Below are positions 1 through 9,467 of a stretch of 64,000 nucleotides of DNA, one piece after another. The translations under genes were made by a program, and so were the position numbers. Position 1 is the first letter of the stretch, and each line of letters begins with the position of its first letter. The DNA is from JBFHIZ01 sp963666475 (GTDB lineage Bacteria; Bacillota; Clostridia; Lachnospirales; Lachnospiraceae), in contig CAXXJM010000001.1 of assembly GCA_963666475.2 (NCBI GenBank), positions 744,001 through 808,000 on the forward strand, written 5' to 3'. The notes under the pieces were generated by a model. The model saw nothing but the letters and a program-made list of their open reading frames with translations. It was not told where the DNA came from and ran no database searches.

Positions 1-2
1 TT

Positions 3-626
3 GTCCTACTCTATATTTACCTTAACATTATCTATATCGTCTTTCTTCTGATTCGCTATATTATATCCGTCTCGAAAATCTATCAGATACAGGCAATCTT
101 TTTAATCGTTTGCATCCTGATTACATTTTCTGCAAATTTAGTATTTCAGCTGGCTCAGGTTTGGCTTCATAGCAGACATATCATTGATTTTACGTCTCTT
201 ACCTTTGGGTTAACCGCGTGGCAGCTATACTATAGTATGTTTTTAAGAAAACCACCAAAAGTAACCAAAACAATTATTGATTCCTTGAAAGACCAAAAAG
301 AAGATATCCTTTTGTTGCTCGACCAGAACCACTATGTTATCTATTCCAATCGTTCTACCGAAAAACTCTTTGATCAAAATATTAAAGAGCTTCAAAAGGC
401 GCCGCTCACTTCTCTGACTTCCTATGTCAACGAAAAAATCTTAGAAGTGCTCCAAAATCCAGGTCCAATCAAATGTCGTGTCATTCGAGATCAAATTTAT
501 GTCTATCAATTAGAGTCGTCTACCCTACTTGATAAAAAAAGCCGACTGATTGGATATCTGATTCGCGGTTCGGATATTACTGAACAAGAAACCAAACGGA
601 TCCATGAAACGATCCATCAAGATTAG
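3..626 (+). CDS. Membrane sensor protein with PAS domain, 5' end outside window, no output domain
   Basis: The reading frame is open from the window edge, so the true start lies upstream; an internal ATG at 237 is not the start. The visible N-terminal part has several hydrophobic segments, resembling the multi-helix input domain found before PAS domains in clostridial sensors. A PAS-like domain follows (QKEDILLLLDQNHYVIYSNR ... LIGYLIRGSDIT). The protein then stops about 13 residues after the PAS C-terminal helix. Such N-termini normally precede a GGDEF or histidine kinase domain, so this is either a sensor-only protein or a 3'-truncated gene. It converges on lasso cyclase C1, 13 bp away. Confidence 0.6.
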   Translation, partial: VLLYIYLNIIYIVFLLIRYIISVSKIYQIQAIFLIVCILITFSANLVFQLAQVWLHSRHIIDFTSLTFGLTAWQLYYSMFLRKPPKVTKTIIDSLKDQKEDILLLLDQNHYVIYSNRSTEKLFDQNIKELQKAPLTSLTSYVNEKILEVLQNPGPIKCRVIRDQIYVYQLESSTLLDKKSRLIGYLIRGSDITEQETKRIHETIHQD

Positions 627-639
627 TATTTGAACCAGA

Positions 640-2544
640 TTAATTCAACGTTGATTTTATCATGCAATTCTCTGCCATCGCACACATGCCTAAACAAAAT
701 AAAATACTTTGACTTCTCATACGATCTTTTCCGCTTGGTTCTTCTTCTTTCAGCCATGCATCCACAGTCTCATAGTCAATATATTTTTCCCAATAACTAC
801 GAGACATCATTTCCACGATCTCGTTCTTCGTTTTCTGATATTCTTCAAACCAATTCTTTTTATCTGTTTTATTCTTTGTACTAAAGTCTTCTTTGGTACG
901 AAGTTTATAAAGAGATTCCGGCATCAAATATGCAAAAGCTTCTCGAAAAATATAACGCGTTTGATTTCCTTTTAGATATAAATGTCTTGGAATAGAAACC
1001 GCATAGTCAATTACTCGATAATCAAGATATGGTACAACATATCTGACATTCGAGTAGGCCCCTTGCAACGCAATATTATCCAATCGGTTTCGGCTTCCTC
1101 CTGTGTTAATATAGGCAATGGTATCAAATGCAAACTCCATGCTTGGCATTTTTTCATCTGCATACCGTTTTACAAAATCAGGTTTTAGTAACTCCGGAAC
1201 ACAAAACGGATGACGATAAACTCCTTTTAATCCAATTCTCGTCGTAGTTAAAATTTGAAAACTCTTTTTGATCGTTCGAAGTGCTCGAAATTTCCTGCCA
1301 TACATCGTCTGCCAAATCGTATGAAAAAAATGACCATACTCTTTATGATAAAACAACTCATAAGGGTTGCAGCGATGGCTGACGCCTTCATCACCGCCAT
1401 GACCAGTAAATACGACTCTCCCGCCTTCCCGACATACCCCCTGTGCGACTTCAGATATCTGAAGCGTATTGATATATGGAGGCATTGCATAACGATATGG
1501 AATCGGTTCCTGAAGGATCGTACATCCAATTTTCATCAGGTTCTCCTTAAGAATCGAATTGTCATAAAGCTCTTTCAAGTTTTTTCCATAGTTGCAATGG
1601 ATATTTTCCTGCCTACAAATATCTTCCACGACAAGACGCTCATCCCGTTCAACAAAGGGCAATTCCGAAGGGTCCTCGGACCAGGAAAAAAATACTGCAT
1701 CCCTCTCAAAACGATGAATCAACACATCAATCACCCCAGAATCCAATCCTCCTGAAAGTTCAGCACCTACCACTCCTTGAAAGGCATCCAATCTTCTTTT
1801 AACAGCATCTATGATGAGTTCTCGTAATCCATCCATGTATTCTTTTTCTGTCTGAAAACGAATTTTTTGCTTACCCAGAGTCCAATACTTGTGCGCCTCT
1901 AGTGGCGCATCCTCGGAAGCCAAAGATATACAATAATAACTGGAAGGTTCCACGCAAAAAATGTTTGCATATTCCGTATTGGTCGTAGTGGATGTCGAAT
2001 AGCCCATGATGGTCCGATAAACCCATTCCTCATCAATATCAATCTTTTCTTCAGACAATGCCAAAATTCCACGGATATCGGTCGAAAAAACAAATCGACT
2101 AGCATCATTATAATAAAAAAGTGGGCGTACTCCCATATGATCCCGAAACAAGGTCAGCTCCTGACGATCCAAATTGAATAGCACTCCTGCATAATCGCCA
2201 TTTACATGCGCTAAAGCGTCTAGCCCAAAACCTAATACATACCAAAAAAGAAGTTCTTCATCCGAAACTTCCTCTAGAACATGCAACTTCTGACATAATT
2301 CCTCTCTATTAAAAAGGATTGCATCAATGACAGCAACCCAACCTTCTTTCTTTAAAACAATCGATTTAGAGTAACTATGCTCTGCATAGGTTTCCAAACA
2401 CCATCCCATGAAGCGACCCTCATTTTCAAAGACAATGTTTGCTTCTTTTCCATAGGCAAGATTCCAATCATGAAGTGATTGTACTTCCTGCTGATCAATC
2501 CTCGAATTTTTCTTTTTATTCAATATTCCATAAATTCCACTCAT
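640..2544 (-). CDS. Lasso peptide macrolactam synthetase C1 (asparagine synthetase-like)
   Basis: 634 aa with an AsnB fold: an N-terminal class-II glutaminase-like domain and a C-terminal ATP-pyrophosphatase domain carrying LSGGLDSG (about residues 265-272). The chain begins M-S-G, so the catalytic Cys2 of true glutamine-dependent asparagine synthetases is absent. Lasso cyclases use this fold to adenylate an Asp/Glu side chain and close the ring. The gene lies 82 bp downstream of precursor A1, on the same strand, separated only by a terminator hairpin. RBS GAGGGA precedes the ATG. No B1/B2 protease genes are adjacent, so leader removal is presumably provided in trans by the second module. A cysteine-less AsnB of other function is the alternative. 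Confidence 0.85.
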   Translation of the reverse strand: MSGIYGILNKKKNSRIDQQEVQSLHDWNLAYGKEANIVFENEGRFMGWCLETYAEHSYSKSIVLKKEGWVAVIDAILFNREELCQKLHVLEEVSDEELLFWYVLGFGLDALAHVNGDYAGVLFNLDRQELTLFRDHMGVRPLFYYNDASRFVFSTDIRGILALSEEKIDIDEEWVYRTIMGYSTSTTTNTEYANIFCVEPSSYYCISLASEDAPLEAHKYWTLGKQKIRFQTEKEYMDGLRELIIDAVKRRLDAFQGVVGAELSGGLDSGVIDVLIHRFERDAVFFSWSEDPSELPFVERDERLVVEDICRQENIHCNYGKNLKELYDNSILKENLMKIGCTILQEPIPYRYAMPPYINTLQISEVAQGVCREGGRVVFTGHGGDEGVSHRCNPYELFYHKEYGHFFHTIWQTMYGRKFRALRTIKKSFQILTTTRIGLKGVYRHPFCVPELLKPDFVKRYADEKMPSMEFAFDTIAYINTGGSRNRLDNIALQGAYSNVRYVVPYLDYRVIDYAVSIPRHLYLKGNQTRYIFREAFAYLMPESLYKLRTKEDFSTKNKTDKKNWFEEYQKTKNEIVEMMSRSYWEKYIDYETVDAWLKEEEPSGKDRMRSQSILFCLGMCAMAENCMIKSTLN

Positions 2545-2574
2545 AATTTCGTCCCTCGTTCATTCACAGTAACG

Positions 2575-2613
2575 CAAAAAACAGACCTTGTCAATCTTCT
2601 GAACAAGGTCTGT
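2575..2613 (-). terminator. Hairpin between precursor A1 and cyclase C1
   Basis: Perfect 11-bp stem (ACAGACCTTGT / ACAAGGTCTGT) followed on the minus strand by six T. It lies 13 bp after the A1 stop and 31 bp before the cyclase start. It probably acts as an attenuator, giving much precursor mRNA and less cyclase mRNA. Confidence 0.8.
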
Positions 2614-2625
2614 CTTATCTGGTGC

Positions 2626-2778
2626 TTATGAATGTACGTTTGTCTTATCGTCATCGGGCGTACAATCAAAAAACGAATCGTTTACTACCCATTTGTACTC
2701 ATAAATAAAATCAAAAATACCATTCTCTGTCTGATTAATATCTAATTCTTTTAATTCTGGTTCATTCCACATTTTCAT
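2626..2778 (-). CDS. Lasso peptide precursor A1
   Basis: 50-aa peptide too short for standard ORF calling. AAGGAG lies 10 nt before the ATG. The leader reads MKMWNEPELKELDINQTENG and shares W-N-(E/D)-x4-ELD-(I/L)-x2-T-E with precursors A2 and A3. The likely core starts at G20, three residues after Thr17. Glu27 would then close an 8-residue ring; N19-E27 would give a 9-residue ring. The tail is aromatic then acidic (WVVNDSFFDCTPDDDK), has one Cys, and ends in Ser. The WxxP-x-L-x-x-LDI-type leader resembles paeninodin-family lasso precursors. Its own promoter and the adjacent cyclase support the call. The exact cleavage site is inferred. Confidence 0.82.
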   Translation of the reverse strand: MKMWNEPELKELDINQTENGIFDFIYEYKWVVNDSFFDCTPDDDKTNVHS

Positions 2779-2809
2779 AATATTTACACTCCTTGGTTGT
2801 TATAGGCAT

Positions 2810-2858
2810 ATAGTACTGCTTTCCTTTACAATAGTCAACATTCCTATCAGAATTGTAA
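2810..2858 (-). promoter_or_regulatory. Promoter and regulator site for precursor A1
   Basis: On the minus strand TTGACT (2833-2838) and TACTAT (2810-2815) are 17 bp apart. Overlapping upstream is TTAC-N7-ATAG (2844-2858), a relative of the half-site pair seen at the EPS promoters. Its distance to the -10 is 27 bp instead of the 26 bp seen elsewhere. It lies between the transporter stop and A1. Confidence 0.6.
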
Positions 2859-2864
2859 GAATCC

Positions 2865-4706
2865 TTATCCATTATTTTGATAATACTTCGCCTGTGCATT
2901 CCAAAGCTTATGATACACACCCTCCAGGTGCCCCATAAGTTCCTCATGGTTTCCTCGTTCTGCAAGTCTACCTTCGTCAAACACCAAAATATCATCGCAA
3001 AATCTACAACTACTCATTCGATGAGAAATAAAAATACTCGTCTTTCCATGTACCATCTTGTCAAAATGTGTATAGATTTCATGTTCGCTGATTGGATCCA
3101 GTGCTGCGGTTGGTTCATCTAGAATTACAAACGGTGCATCCTTGTAAAGCGCTCTTGCAATGGCAATCTTTTGTTCTTCTCCTCCAGAGATCCCTTCTCC
3201 ACCTTCAGACTCATGGAATAAAATGGTATCCAGTCCTTTTTCCATAGACTGCACTTTACGATCCACACCAGTAGACGCAAGACTCTCCCAAACCTTTTGT
3301 TCATCCTCCTCTTTGCTGCATACGATGTTTTCCTTGATTGGAATCGAAAATAAAGCAAAGTCTTGAAAGACAGTCGCAAATAAATTCAAATACTCCTGAT
3401 AATCATATTCTCGAATATCCGTTCCGTCCAAGGTGATCCGTCCTTCGGTAACATCATATAATCTGCAAAGAAGTTTGATCATTGTCGTTTTCCCAGCGCC
3501 ATTTCTACCGACTACTGCAAATCTAGTTTTCATATTCAAAACAAACGATACATCCTTCAAAATCGGTTCACTCGACCCTGGATAGCAAAAAGTCACATGC
3601 TCAAATGCGATTTCATATGAGTGATCTTCTTTCTTTACAATCGGAAGTGACCCTGTGTCCAATATATTCTTTTTCTCTATAAAATCCGTATAAAAACCTA
3701 AATATGCCTGGCACTTTCGAACATTATTATAACTTTCAATGGAACTTCTTAGGGATGTGTTCATCAATCCGACCGCACCGACATATCTTGTAAATGACCC
3801 AATGGTCACTGCTCCAACGAAAGTCTTAACTACCACGTATAAATAAGCGAGAATCAGCACCAAATCGTTTAAAAACGAGGTAAGCATCATATAAGTTTGT
3901 TCTTGATTCCACAGTTTTTGAAAGAAACGATAGGATTCTATCTGGAACTTCTTCCACTCATTGTAAATCATGCCTCGCATCCGATAAATCTTTAGCTCTT
4001 TCGCACCCTCGACATCCAACGTAATCTTTTTGGTCATGTATTCCATCTTCTGATTGATATCCATCAGTTCTGTAGCAATACTCACATTGACATCTCTTAC
4101 TTTTTTCGATAATCGAAAATATATGACCGTCAAAGATACTAAAAACAACGTGACCAAAGTATAGGACCCCGCTCTCGAAGTGATTGCTCCAAGCACACCT
4201 TCTCCGTTCACTTCTTTTTGACAAAGTTGAAACAGTATGACAATGGATGTCACAACACCCGTCAATCCAGAAATCAAAGACGAAAAATGTAATATATACC
4301 AACCAAAGCCTCCATTATGTCCTACGTTATAATCTGCGGCCTGAAATTCCTCCAAATTTTGTTTGTCTTCAAATGTCGAATAATCCAAAGAAACCGCTTT
4401 TAACAAGATCAAACTATTGCACTGTCGATTGATGGACATACTCTTTGTTTCGTTGACTTTTTCTACATATGCGGACAAAAAACCTAGAAGCATTGTCAGT
4501 ATAATCATAAGTAAAGCATAACGAATCGCCAGATCCCAGCTCTTATCCAGAAGTGCATCAATAATGTAGGCACTTCCAATAATCGGAACAAATGGAACGA
4601 ACGCTTTTAGCAGCGCACCGAATAATGACATCGGCAGTATGGCCTTGTCCAAAGAGTGCACCATTTTAAGCAATTTTAAGGTGGTACTTTTAGATGCCAG
4701 CTTCAT
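2865..4706 (-). CDS. ABC transporter, fused permease/ATPase (second half of pair)
   Basis: 613 aa: an N-terminal multi-helix exporter domain and a C-terminal nucleotide-binding domain. The NBD has Walker A GRNGAGKTT, signature GISGGEEQK, Walker B FVILDEPTAALDP and H-loop SHR. I chose the start at 4706 because AGGAGG lies 9 nt upstream; it overlaps the preceding transporter gene by 17 bp, implying translational coupling. Together they look like a heterodimeric type-I exporter. Its position directly upstream of precursor A1 suggests it exports or gives immunity to the A1 lasso peptide. A role in another substrate cannot be excluded. Confidence 0.82.
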   Translation of the reverse strand: MKLASKSTTLKLLKMVHSLDKAILPMSLFGALLKAFVPFVPIIGSAYIIDALLDKSWDLAIRYALLMIILTMLLGFLSAYVEKVNETKSMSINRQCNSLILLKAVSLDYSTFEDKQNLEEFQAADYNVGHNGGFGWYILHFSSLISGLTGVVTSIVILFQLCQKEVNGEGVLGAITSRAGSYTLVTLFLVSLTVIYFRLSKKVRDVNVSIATELMDINQKMEYMTKKITLDVEGAKELKIYRMRGMIYNEWKKFQIESYRFFQKLWNQEQTYMMLTSFLNDLVLILAYLYVVVKTFVGAVTIGSFTRYVGAVGLMNTSLRSSIESYNNVRKCQAYLGFYTDFIEKKNILDTGSLPIVKKEDHSYEIAFEHVTFCYPGSSEPILKDVSFVLNMKTRFAVVGRNGAGKTTMIKLLCRLYDVTEGRITLDGTDIREYDYQEYLNLFATVFQDFALFSIPIKENIVCSKEEDEQKVWESLASTGVDRKVQSMEKGLDTILFHESEGGEGISGGEEQKIAIARALYKDAPFVILDEPTAALDPISEHEIYTHFDKMVHGKTSIFISHRMSSCRFCDDILVFDEGRLAERGNHEELMGHLEGVYHKLWNAQAKYYQNNG

Positions 4707-6627
4707 GTTTTTGCACCTCCTGTTGATAATAATGTGCCTGAATCTGATACATCTTAGCATACTTCCCTTGTCTACTCATCAATTCCTCATGTGTACCTTC
4801 TTCTTCAATGTTACCATTTTCCAAAAATAGAATACGATCGCAAAAACGAGTGGAGCTTAAACGATGGGAAATAAATACTGATATTTTCTTAGCACATAGT
4901 TCTGAATATTCTTCATATAACTCACTTTCCGCAATTGGGTCGAGTGCCGCGGTCGGTTCATCCAAAATCAGTATGGGAGCATCTTTATACAATGCTCTGG
5001 CAAGCATCAGTCGTTGTGTCTCTCCACCCGACAACAAAATACCTTCGGCATCTAATACTTTTGTCAAAGACGTATCCAATCCTTTCGGCAGGCTTTTAAT
5101 CTTTTCCCAAAGATTCGCTCTCTTTAAAGCCTCTCTGACTTTTTCCTCTTCATATGTATGATTGATATGCATCGTCTGATCTACTCTTTTAAATCCAGCA
5201 CCTACCAGACTATGTGAATGCAATTTCTCAAACTCCTGTATTTCACTCTCATTCCATCCACATGCCACATTTTTAGCAATGGAAAAAGGAAGGATGCGCA
5301 CATCTTGAAACAAAATCGAAATATATGGATAATACTGTTCTTTTTCCATCGTGTGAATGTCTGTCCCATCCACTAATATACGTCCCTCTTCCAGAGGATA
5401 AAGACCACAAAGCAACTTCATGAGAGTCGTTTTTCCTGCTCCATTGATTCCAACCAACGCAAGTTTTTCACCTTCTCGAATCGTTAGATTAAAGTGCTCA
5501 AAAACCTTTTTCCCTTCATATGAAAAACAAATATCTTCAAATATAATCTCACGGCAGGATTTTGGTACGGCATATCCGTTGTCACCCTGCTCCCCAAAAA
5601 AATCATCAGAGTCTTCCACAAAATCATAAAATACAGCCAGTTCGTTTCCAATTTTTCGAAGAAGCATAAAACTTTCTACAATTTGCATGACCCAGTTTCC
5701 AAAGCCTATGATCACACCGATATAAAGTACAAATTCTGCAACCGTCATCGTGCCATTTCTCATTTGAAAAATCAGATACAAATAAGCAAATATATCTCTT
5801 CCAAAGGATAAGAATACCCCTCCCATATCAGCGAACATTTTCTTTTGTTTGACATCCCCATAGATTTCCGTCGCTTGTTCTGTATTTTGATTTAGTTGGC
5901 GCTTGAACCAATCATGCATGCGATATACTCTCACATCCTTTGATTTTTCATGATTGATCGACTCACCTTTTAAATACCAAAATACACGATTATTGTCCCA
6001 GAATTTCCCTATGTTCTTGAACTCATATGTCGTAGCCTTTGAATTAAAAAAACAAGTCAAGACAGACGTCAACAACAGAATCCCAAGCAGAATCAAATGC
6101 ACTCGAACTGCCATTACCGTATACAAAACCAGCCCACATACACTCACTACGAACATACTACTATAATAAAACAAACCTTTTGGTCCAGCAAAATGAAACC
6201 CATCACCATCCGACAGGCTATATCTTGCTTCATGCATTCTCTTTTGAATTTCTTTATTTTCCAAATCCTTCAGTTCACTGGATAAAGCTTTTTGATTGAT
6301 TCGATTCCAATAACGAAACGCACTCGATGCATCGGCCATATTTTGTACCTGCTTACCAGCGAATGTCCGAATCAAATTTGCAATCAAGATCAACCCAAGC
6401 CACAGCAAAATGTATCGGATCAGTTCTGACAATTCTGCATTTGCTTCCAACAACTGAACGATCGCTGCCGGTGCAAGCACCAACAAAAAAGGCACCAGAA
6501 TTCGAATCACGATATCTACCACAAAATATATGTAGTATCGAAATCCCAAAATCCCGATGTCTTCATAAGCAAATCTAAGTATCTTAAGTAATGAATAGTG
6601 CTTTCCAGCCTCTTCTCTAGTTCTCAT
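4690..6627 (-). CDS. ABC transporter, fused permease/ATPase (first half of pair), with NBD insertion
   Basis: 645 aa exporter half-transporter. Helices occupy roughly residues 25-330. The NBD has Walker A GINGAGKTT, signature LSGGETQRL, Walker B ILILDEPTAALDP and SHR. Between the Q-loop (ILFQDVRI) and the signature there is an unusually long segment (around CGWNESEIQEFEKLHSHS), about 30-40 residues more than its partner carries. The partner gene overlaps its 3' end. The gene follows the nucleotidyltransferase gene by 46 bp, so it could also be reached by read-through from the EPS operon. Confidence 0.82.
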   Translation of the reverse strand: MRTREEAGKHYSLLKILRFAYEDIGILGFRYYIYFVVDIVIRILVPFLLVLAPAAIVQLLEANAELSELIRYILLWLGLILIANLIRTFAGKQVQNMADASSAFRYWNRINQKALSSELKDLENKEIQKRMHEARYSLSDGDGFHFAGPKGLFYYSSMFVVSVCGLVLYTVMAVRVHLILLGILLLTSVLTCFFNSKATTYEFKNIGKFWDNNRVFWYLKGESINHEKSKDVRVYRMHDWFKRQLNQNTEQATEIYGDVKQKKMFADMGGVFLSFGRDIFAYLYLIFQMRNGTMTVAEFVLYIGVIIGFGNWVMQIVESFMLLRKIGNELAVFYDFVEDSDDFFGEQGDNGYAVPKSCREIIFEDICFSYEGKKVFEHFNLTIREGEKLALVGINGAGKTTLMKLLCGLYPLEEGRILVDGTDIHTMEKEQYYPYISILFQDVRILPFSIAKNVACGWNESEIQEFEKLHSHSLVGAGFKRVDQTMHINHTYEEEKVREALKRANLWEKIKSLPKGLDTSLTKVLDAEGILLSGGETQRLMLARALYKDAPILILDEPTAALDPIAESELYEEYSELCAKKISVFISHRLSSTRFCDRILFLENGNIEEEGTHEELMSRQGKYAKMYQIQAHYYQQEVQKHEAGI

Positions 6628-6673
6628 GTGGTTCCTCCGTGGAATGTATATCGAATAAAGCTAAGTGTCACAT

Positions 6674-7846
6674 CTATTTGCTTTTAAAATCTAAGTTCAT
6701 ATTTATTAACATTTCTTGATATTTAGATAATTTTTTTTTGTCTATTGTTCTTAACATTTGACGATTATATCCTCTATCATCAACTTTTAGACCTTTTATT
6801 CCACGCTTTATCCATGCAAATGGTAGAATGATTGTATTTTCTCTATACCATGAATAATTTAAACTTAAATACTCTTTTGAAGGAAATATATACCAAAGTT
6901 TCATCCAAAGTACATTTATGAATTTATTATGTTTATTTTCTCTTATGAAATGATTCAAAACTAAATTTTCATCTTTTCCATAAATACCACCTTCAAACAT
7001 GTGTAAAAATAATGACTCATAAAATTCATTTGAATTTGTTTCGTTATCTAACCATATTAAGCTTAATTTTTCTATATGATTACAAAAATCCACTAACCCT
7101 AACCTACTTATTTCTTCACGAATATATTTTAAATTCATTACGCCTAAATATTTACTTCTAAAAATATAAATATCTAACAAATTACGTATGCCACACCCCT
7201 TTTGATAAAAGTGTTTCGCCATATGAGATACCATATAAATATAAAAATCTTCTTTTGTGTTCTCTAAAGAATACTGATATCCATCAACTTTAATTAAATT
7301 TTTTTCTTTTTTAAAGTACTGATATTGATTATCATCTATTTGCTTATCATATAAGGAGTTATGAACTTCTAATATAAGAAACTCATCTTTAATAAATACA
7401 TCATGATGACTAACGCTACTTTCATAAGTATATCCTAAATTCTGTAATAAATTTGAAATCTTATTTTTATCACAATCAAAAACCAAAATATCAATATCGC
7501 CCATTTCTCGCATTAAAGGGGTTGGATATTCGAACTTTAAAAACGAACCTTTTAAAAATTGATGATATATCCCTTCCTTTTCAAAGCTGTTTCTTATTTC
7601 ATTTATTTCATTTACTTGTCGTAGCGATCGAATCATACTTCTCTTTATACAATTACGAATAAATTCTATGTTATTTCTATCACGTATTACATGCAAAAGA
7701 GAACCAAATAAGATATATTCCATTTGGTTATTAATAATTAACTGAATCAACTCTTTTTCATCAATTTCTACAGGTAAATTATCAGGTTTTACATTTAAAA
7801 AATTCGAAATCACTAGTTCTCTAAGATAATACATTGTATCATTCAT
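6674..7846 (-). CDS. Nucleotidyltransferase-family protein (NTP_transf_5-like)
   Basis: About 390 aa using the start at 7846, which has GGAG 8 nt upstream; an in-frame ATG 51 bp earlier lacks one. The motif FLKGSFLKFEYPTPLMREMGDIDILV is split here as LKG...REMGDIDILV, the G-D-x-D metal site of the Nucleotidyltransferase_5 type. Genes of this family are recurrent companions of paeninodin-type lasso clusters and also occur in capsule loci; here the gene sits exactly between an EPS operon and a lasso module. The substrate is unknown. It is the last gene of the glycosyltransferase run and may belong to either system. Confidence 0.65.
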   Translation of the reverse strand: MNDTMYYLRELVISNFLNVKPDNLPVEIDEKELIQLIINNQMEYILFGSLLHVIRDRNNIEFIRNCIKRSMIRSLRQVNEINEIRNSFEKEGIYHQFLKGSFLKFEYPTPLMREMGDIDILVFDCDKNKISNLLQNLGYTYESSVSHHDVFIKDEFLILEVHNSLYDKQIDDNQYQYFKKEKNLIKVDGYQYSLENTKEDFYIYMVSHMAKHFYQKGCGIRNLLDIYIFRSKYLGVMNLKYIREEISRLGLVDFCNHIEKLSLIWLDNETNSNEFYESLFLHMFEGGIYGKDENLVLNHFIRENKHNKFINVLWMKLWYIFPSKEYLSLNYSWYRENTIILPFAWIKRGIKGLKVDDRGYNRQMLRTIDKKKLSKYQEMLINMNLDFKSK

Positions 7847-7946
7847 AATTATTCTCCACAAACAAAAAAATAAGTTTCGATATACATTAAATATCAAAAT
7901 ACTTTTTATTCAATCAAGTCATTTATACTAATAACAGTTTAATATT

Positions 7947-9401
7947 TTACTTTTTTGATTTATTTCGTTCTTTTAACATATCTAATAAATATTTTATAAA
8001 TTCATCTTTTTTAATTATTAGATACAAAGAAACCAAAAATATATAAATAATTCCACCTGAAATAATTTGAATAATCAATGATACTGCACTGATGCTCATA
8101 TAGCCGCTCATAAAACGAACAAAAACCATCATAATTGTACCTATAAGCAATATTGGGATGTTAAAAATAAAATTCTTAAAAATAGGATGGCTTTTTCTAA
8201 CTCCAATCATTTGCACAAACAAAACACTAAACTCAGCTACAACAGTTCCAATACAAGCTCCGATTGCTTGATATCTTGGTATTAGTATTATATTAATTAC
8301 TAAATTTAATGATGCACCAATAATTGTTGAATAAATATATACTTTATCTTTTTTAAATGGAATTAAATACTGAGAACGAATAACACTTGCCCATGTTATA
8401 AATAAAGTACTTACTGATAATATAGAAATAAGAGGTGCAGCCGGTACAAAGTCCTTTCCAAAAAAAACTTGTGTTAATATATTTGATATTCCAATTAAAC
8501 CAAATGCAATTGCTATTCCTATAATTGAAACAAATTTAAATGATCGATTAAAATATTCATTTATTACATCAATTTTTTTATTCTCAACAAGATTTGATAT
8601 CCTTGGAAGCATTACTGTTCCGAGTGCAGTAACAAGCCCTAAAGGGATACCTATAAGTTTTCCAGCACTTTCATAATATCCAACTTGATAATAGTCACTT
8701 ATATTACCCAACATAATTTTATCCATTACTTTATATATACTATATGAAATAACAGGGATAAATAAAACTAGAATTGGTTTAATATGAATACGTATATTAA
8801 CTTGGCTTAAGTTTAAAGGGCTTATATGTCTTTTCAAAAAAAACCATAAATATATTTGACTAAATAGCATTCCAGATGACATGATTAATGTATATTTCCA
8901 TAAGTCTTCAGATGTATGAACAAAAACAAAAATACATACTACAGATATTAATTTAATGATAAAATTTCTAGATACTGTAATTCTAAACTCTTCTAGTCCG
9001 AAAAAAAACCAACTAATATCAATAAGTCCTGCAAACAAAAAAAGAGATTGAAGAACTGCAATATTCTGGTTATCTTTACATATATAATAGAAATAAAAAT
9101 AGTAAACAACCAATACAATAAGAAATGTAATAAATTGAATAGAGTAGATCGACCAAAATGTATTATTGAGTTCAATTTTATTATTTCTAGACGCGGCAAT
9201 ACTTCTATTTCCATATGTGGCTATACCAAGCATTGCAAAAAGCAAAAAATACTGTACTACACTGTTTGTGTATGAATATATACCAATTGATTCAGCACCA
9301 AGAGTTCTTGAAATATATGGCGCGGTTATTAAAGGCAATAAAATAATTAGCATTTGATATATCAAATTATATATATAATTTTTCTTTATTGATTTCATCA
9401 C
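7947..9401 (-). CDS. Polysaccharide repeat-unit flippase (Wzx-type)
   Basis: 484 aa, about 12-14 predicted hydrophobic helices. It has the typical N-terminus of the polysaccharide transport family (YNLIYQMLIILLPLITAPYI followed by SRTLGAESIGIYSYTNS). Wzx proteins flip undecaprenyl-linked oligosaccharide repeat units across the membrane. It shares the operon with a Wzy-like polymerase and glycosyltransferases, and the Wzz-like regulator is encoded nearby, so a complete Wzx/Wzy pathway is present. This segment is strikingly AT-rich compared with the genes to its left, as often seen for transferred serotype-type cassettes. Confidence 0.9.
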   Translation of the reverse strand: MMKSIKKNYIYNLIYQMLIILLPLITAPYISRTLGAESIGIYSYTNSVVQYFLLFAMLGIATYGNRSIAASRNNKIELNNTFWSIYSIQFITFLIVLVVYYFYFYYICKDNQNIAVLQSLFLFAGLIDISWFFFGLEEFRITVSRNFIIKLISVVCIFVFVHTSEDLWKYTLIMSSGMLFSQIYLWFFLKRHISPLNLSQVNIRIHIKPILVLFIPVISYSIYKVMDKIMLGNISDYYQVGYYESAGKLIGIPLGLVTALGTVMLPRISNLVENKKIDVINEYFNRSFKFVSIIGIAIAFGLIGISNILTQVFFGKDFVPAAPLISILSVSTLFITWASVIRSQYLIPFKKDKVYIYSTIIGASLNLVINIILIPRYQAIGACIGTVVAEFSVLFVQMIGVRKSHPIFKNFIFNIPILLIGTIMMVFVRFMSGYMSISAVSLIIQIISGGIIYIFLVSLYLIIKKDEFIKYLLDMLKERNKSKK

Positions 9402-9467
9402 TTTCCTCTAAATAATTATCACTTTAACATTTTCACTATAAATGTAAAATATAATATATAATAATTT

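Noticed and set aside
640..2544. Cyclase C1 (and C2) as ordinary asparagine synthetase
   Set aside because: Both lack Cys2, both sit next to small precursor genes, and an RRE, B2 and K are present in the same region.
2762..2995. 77-residue minus-strand frame overlapping precursor A1
   Set aside because: It overlaps both the transporter and A1, has no RBS, and does not encode a leader-like sequence.
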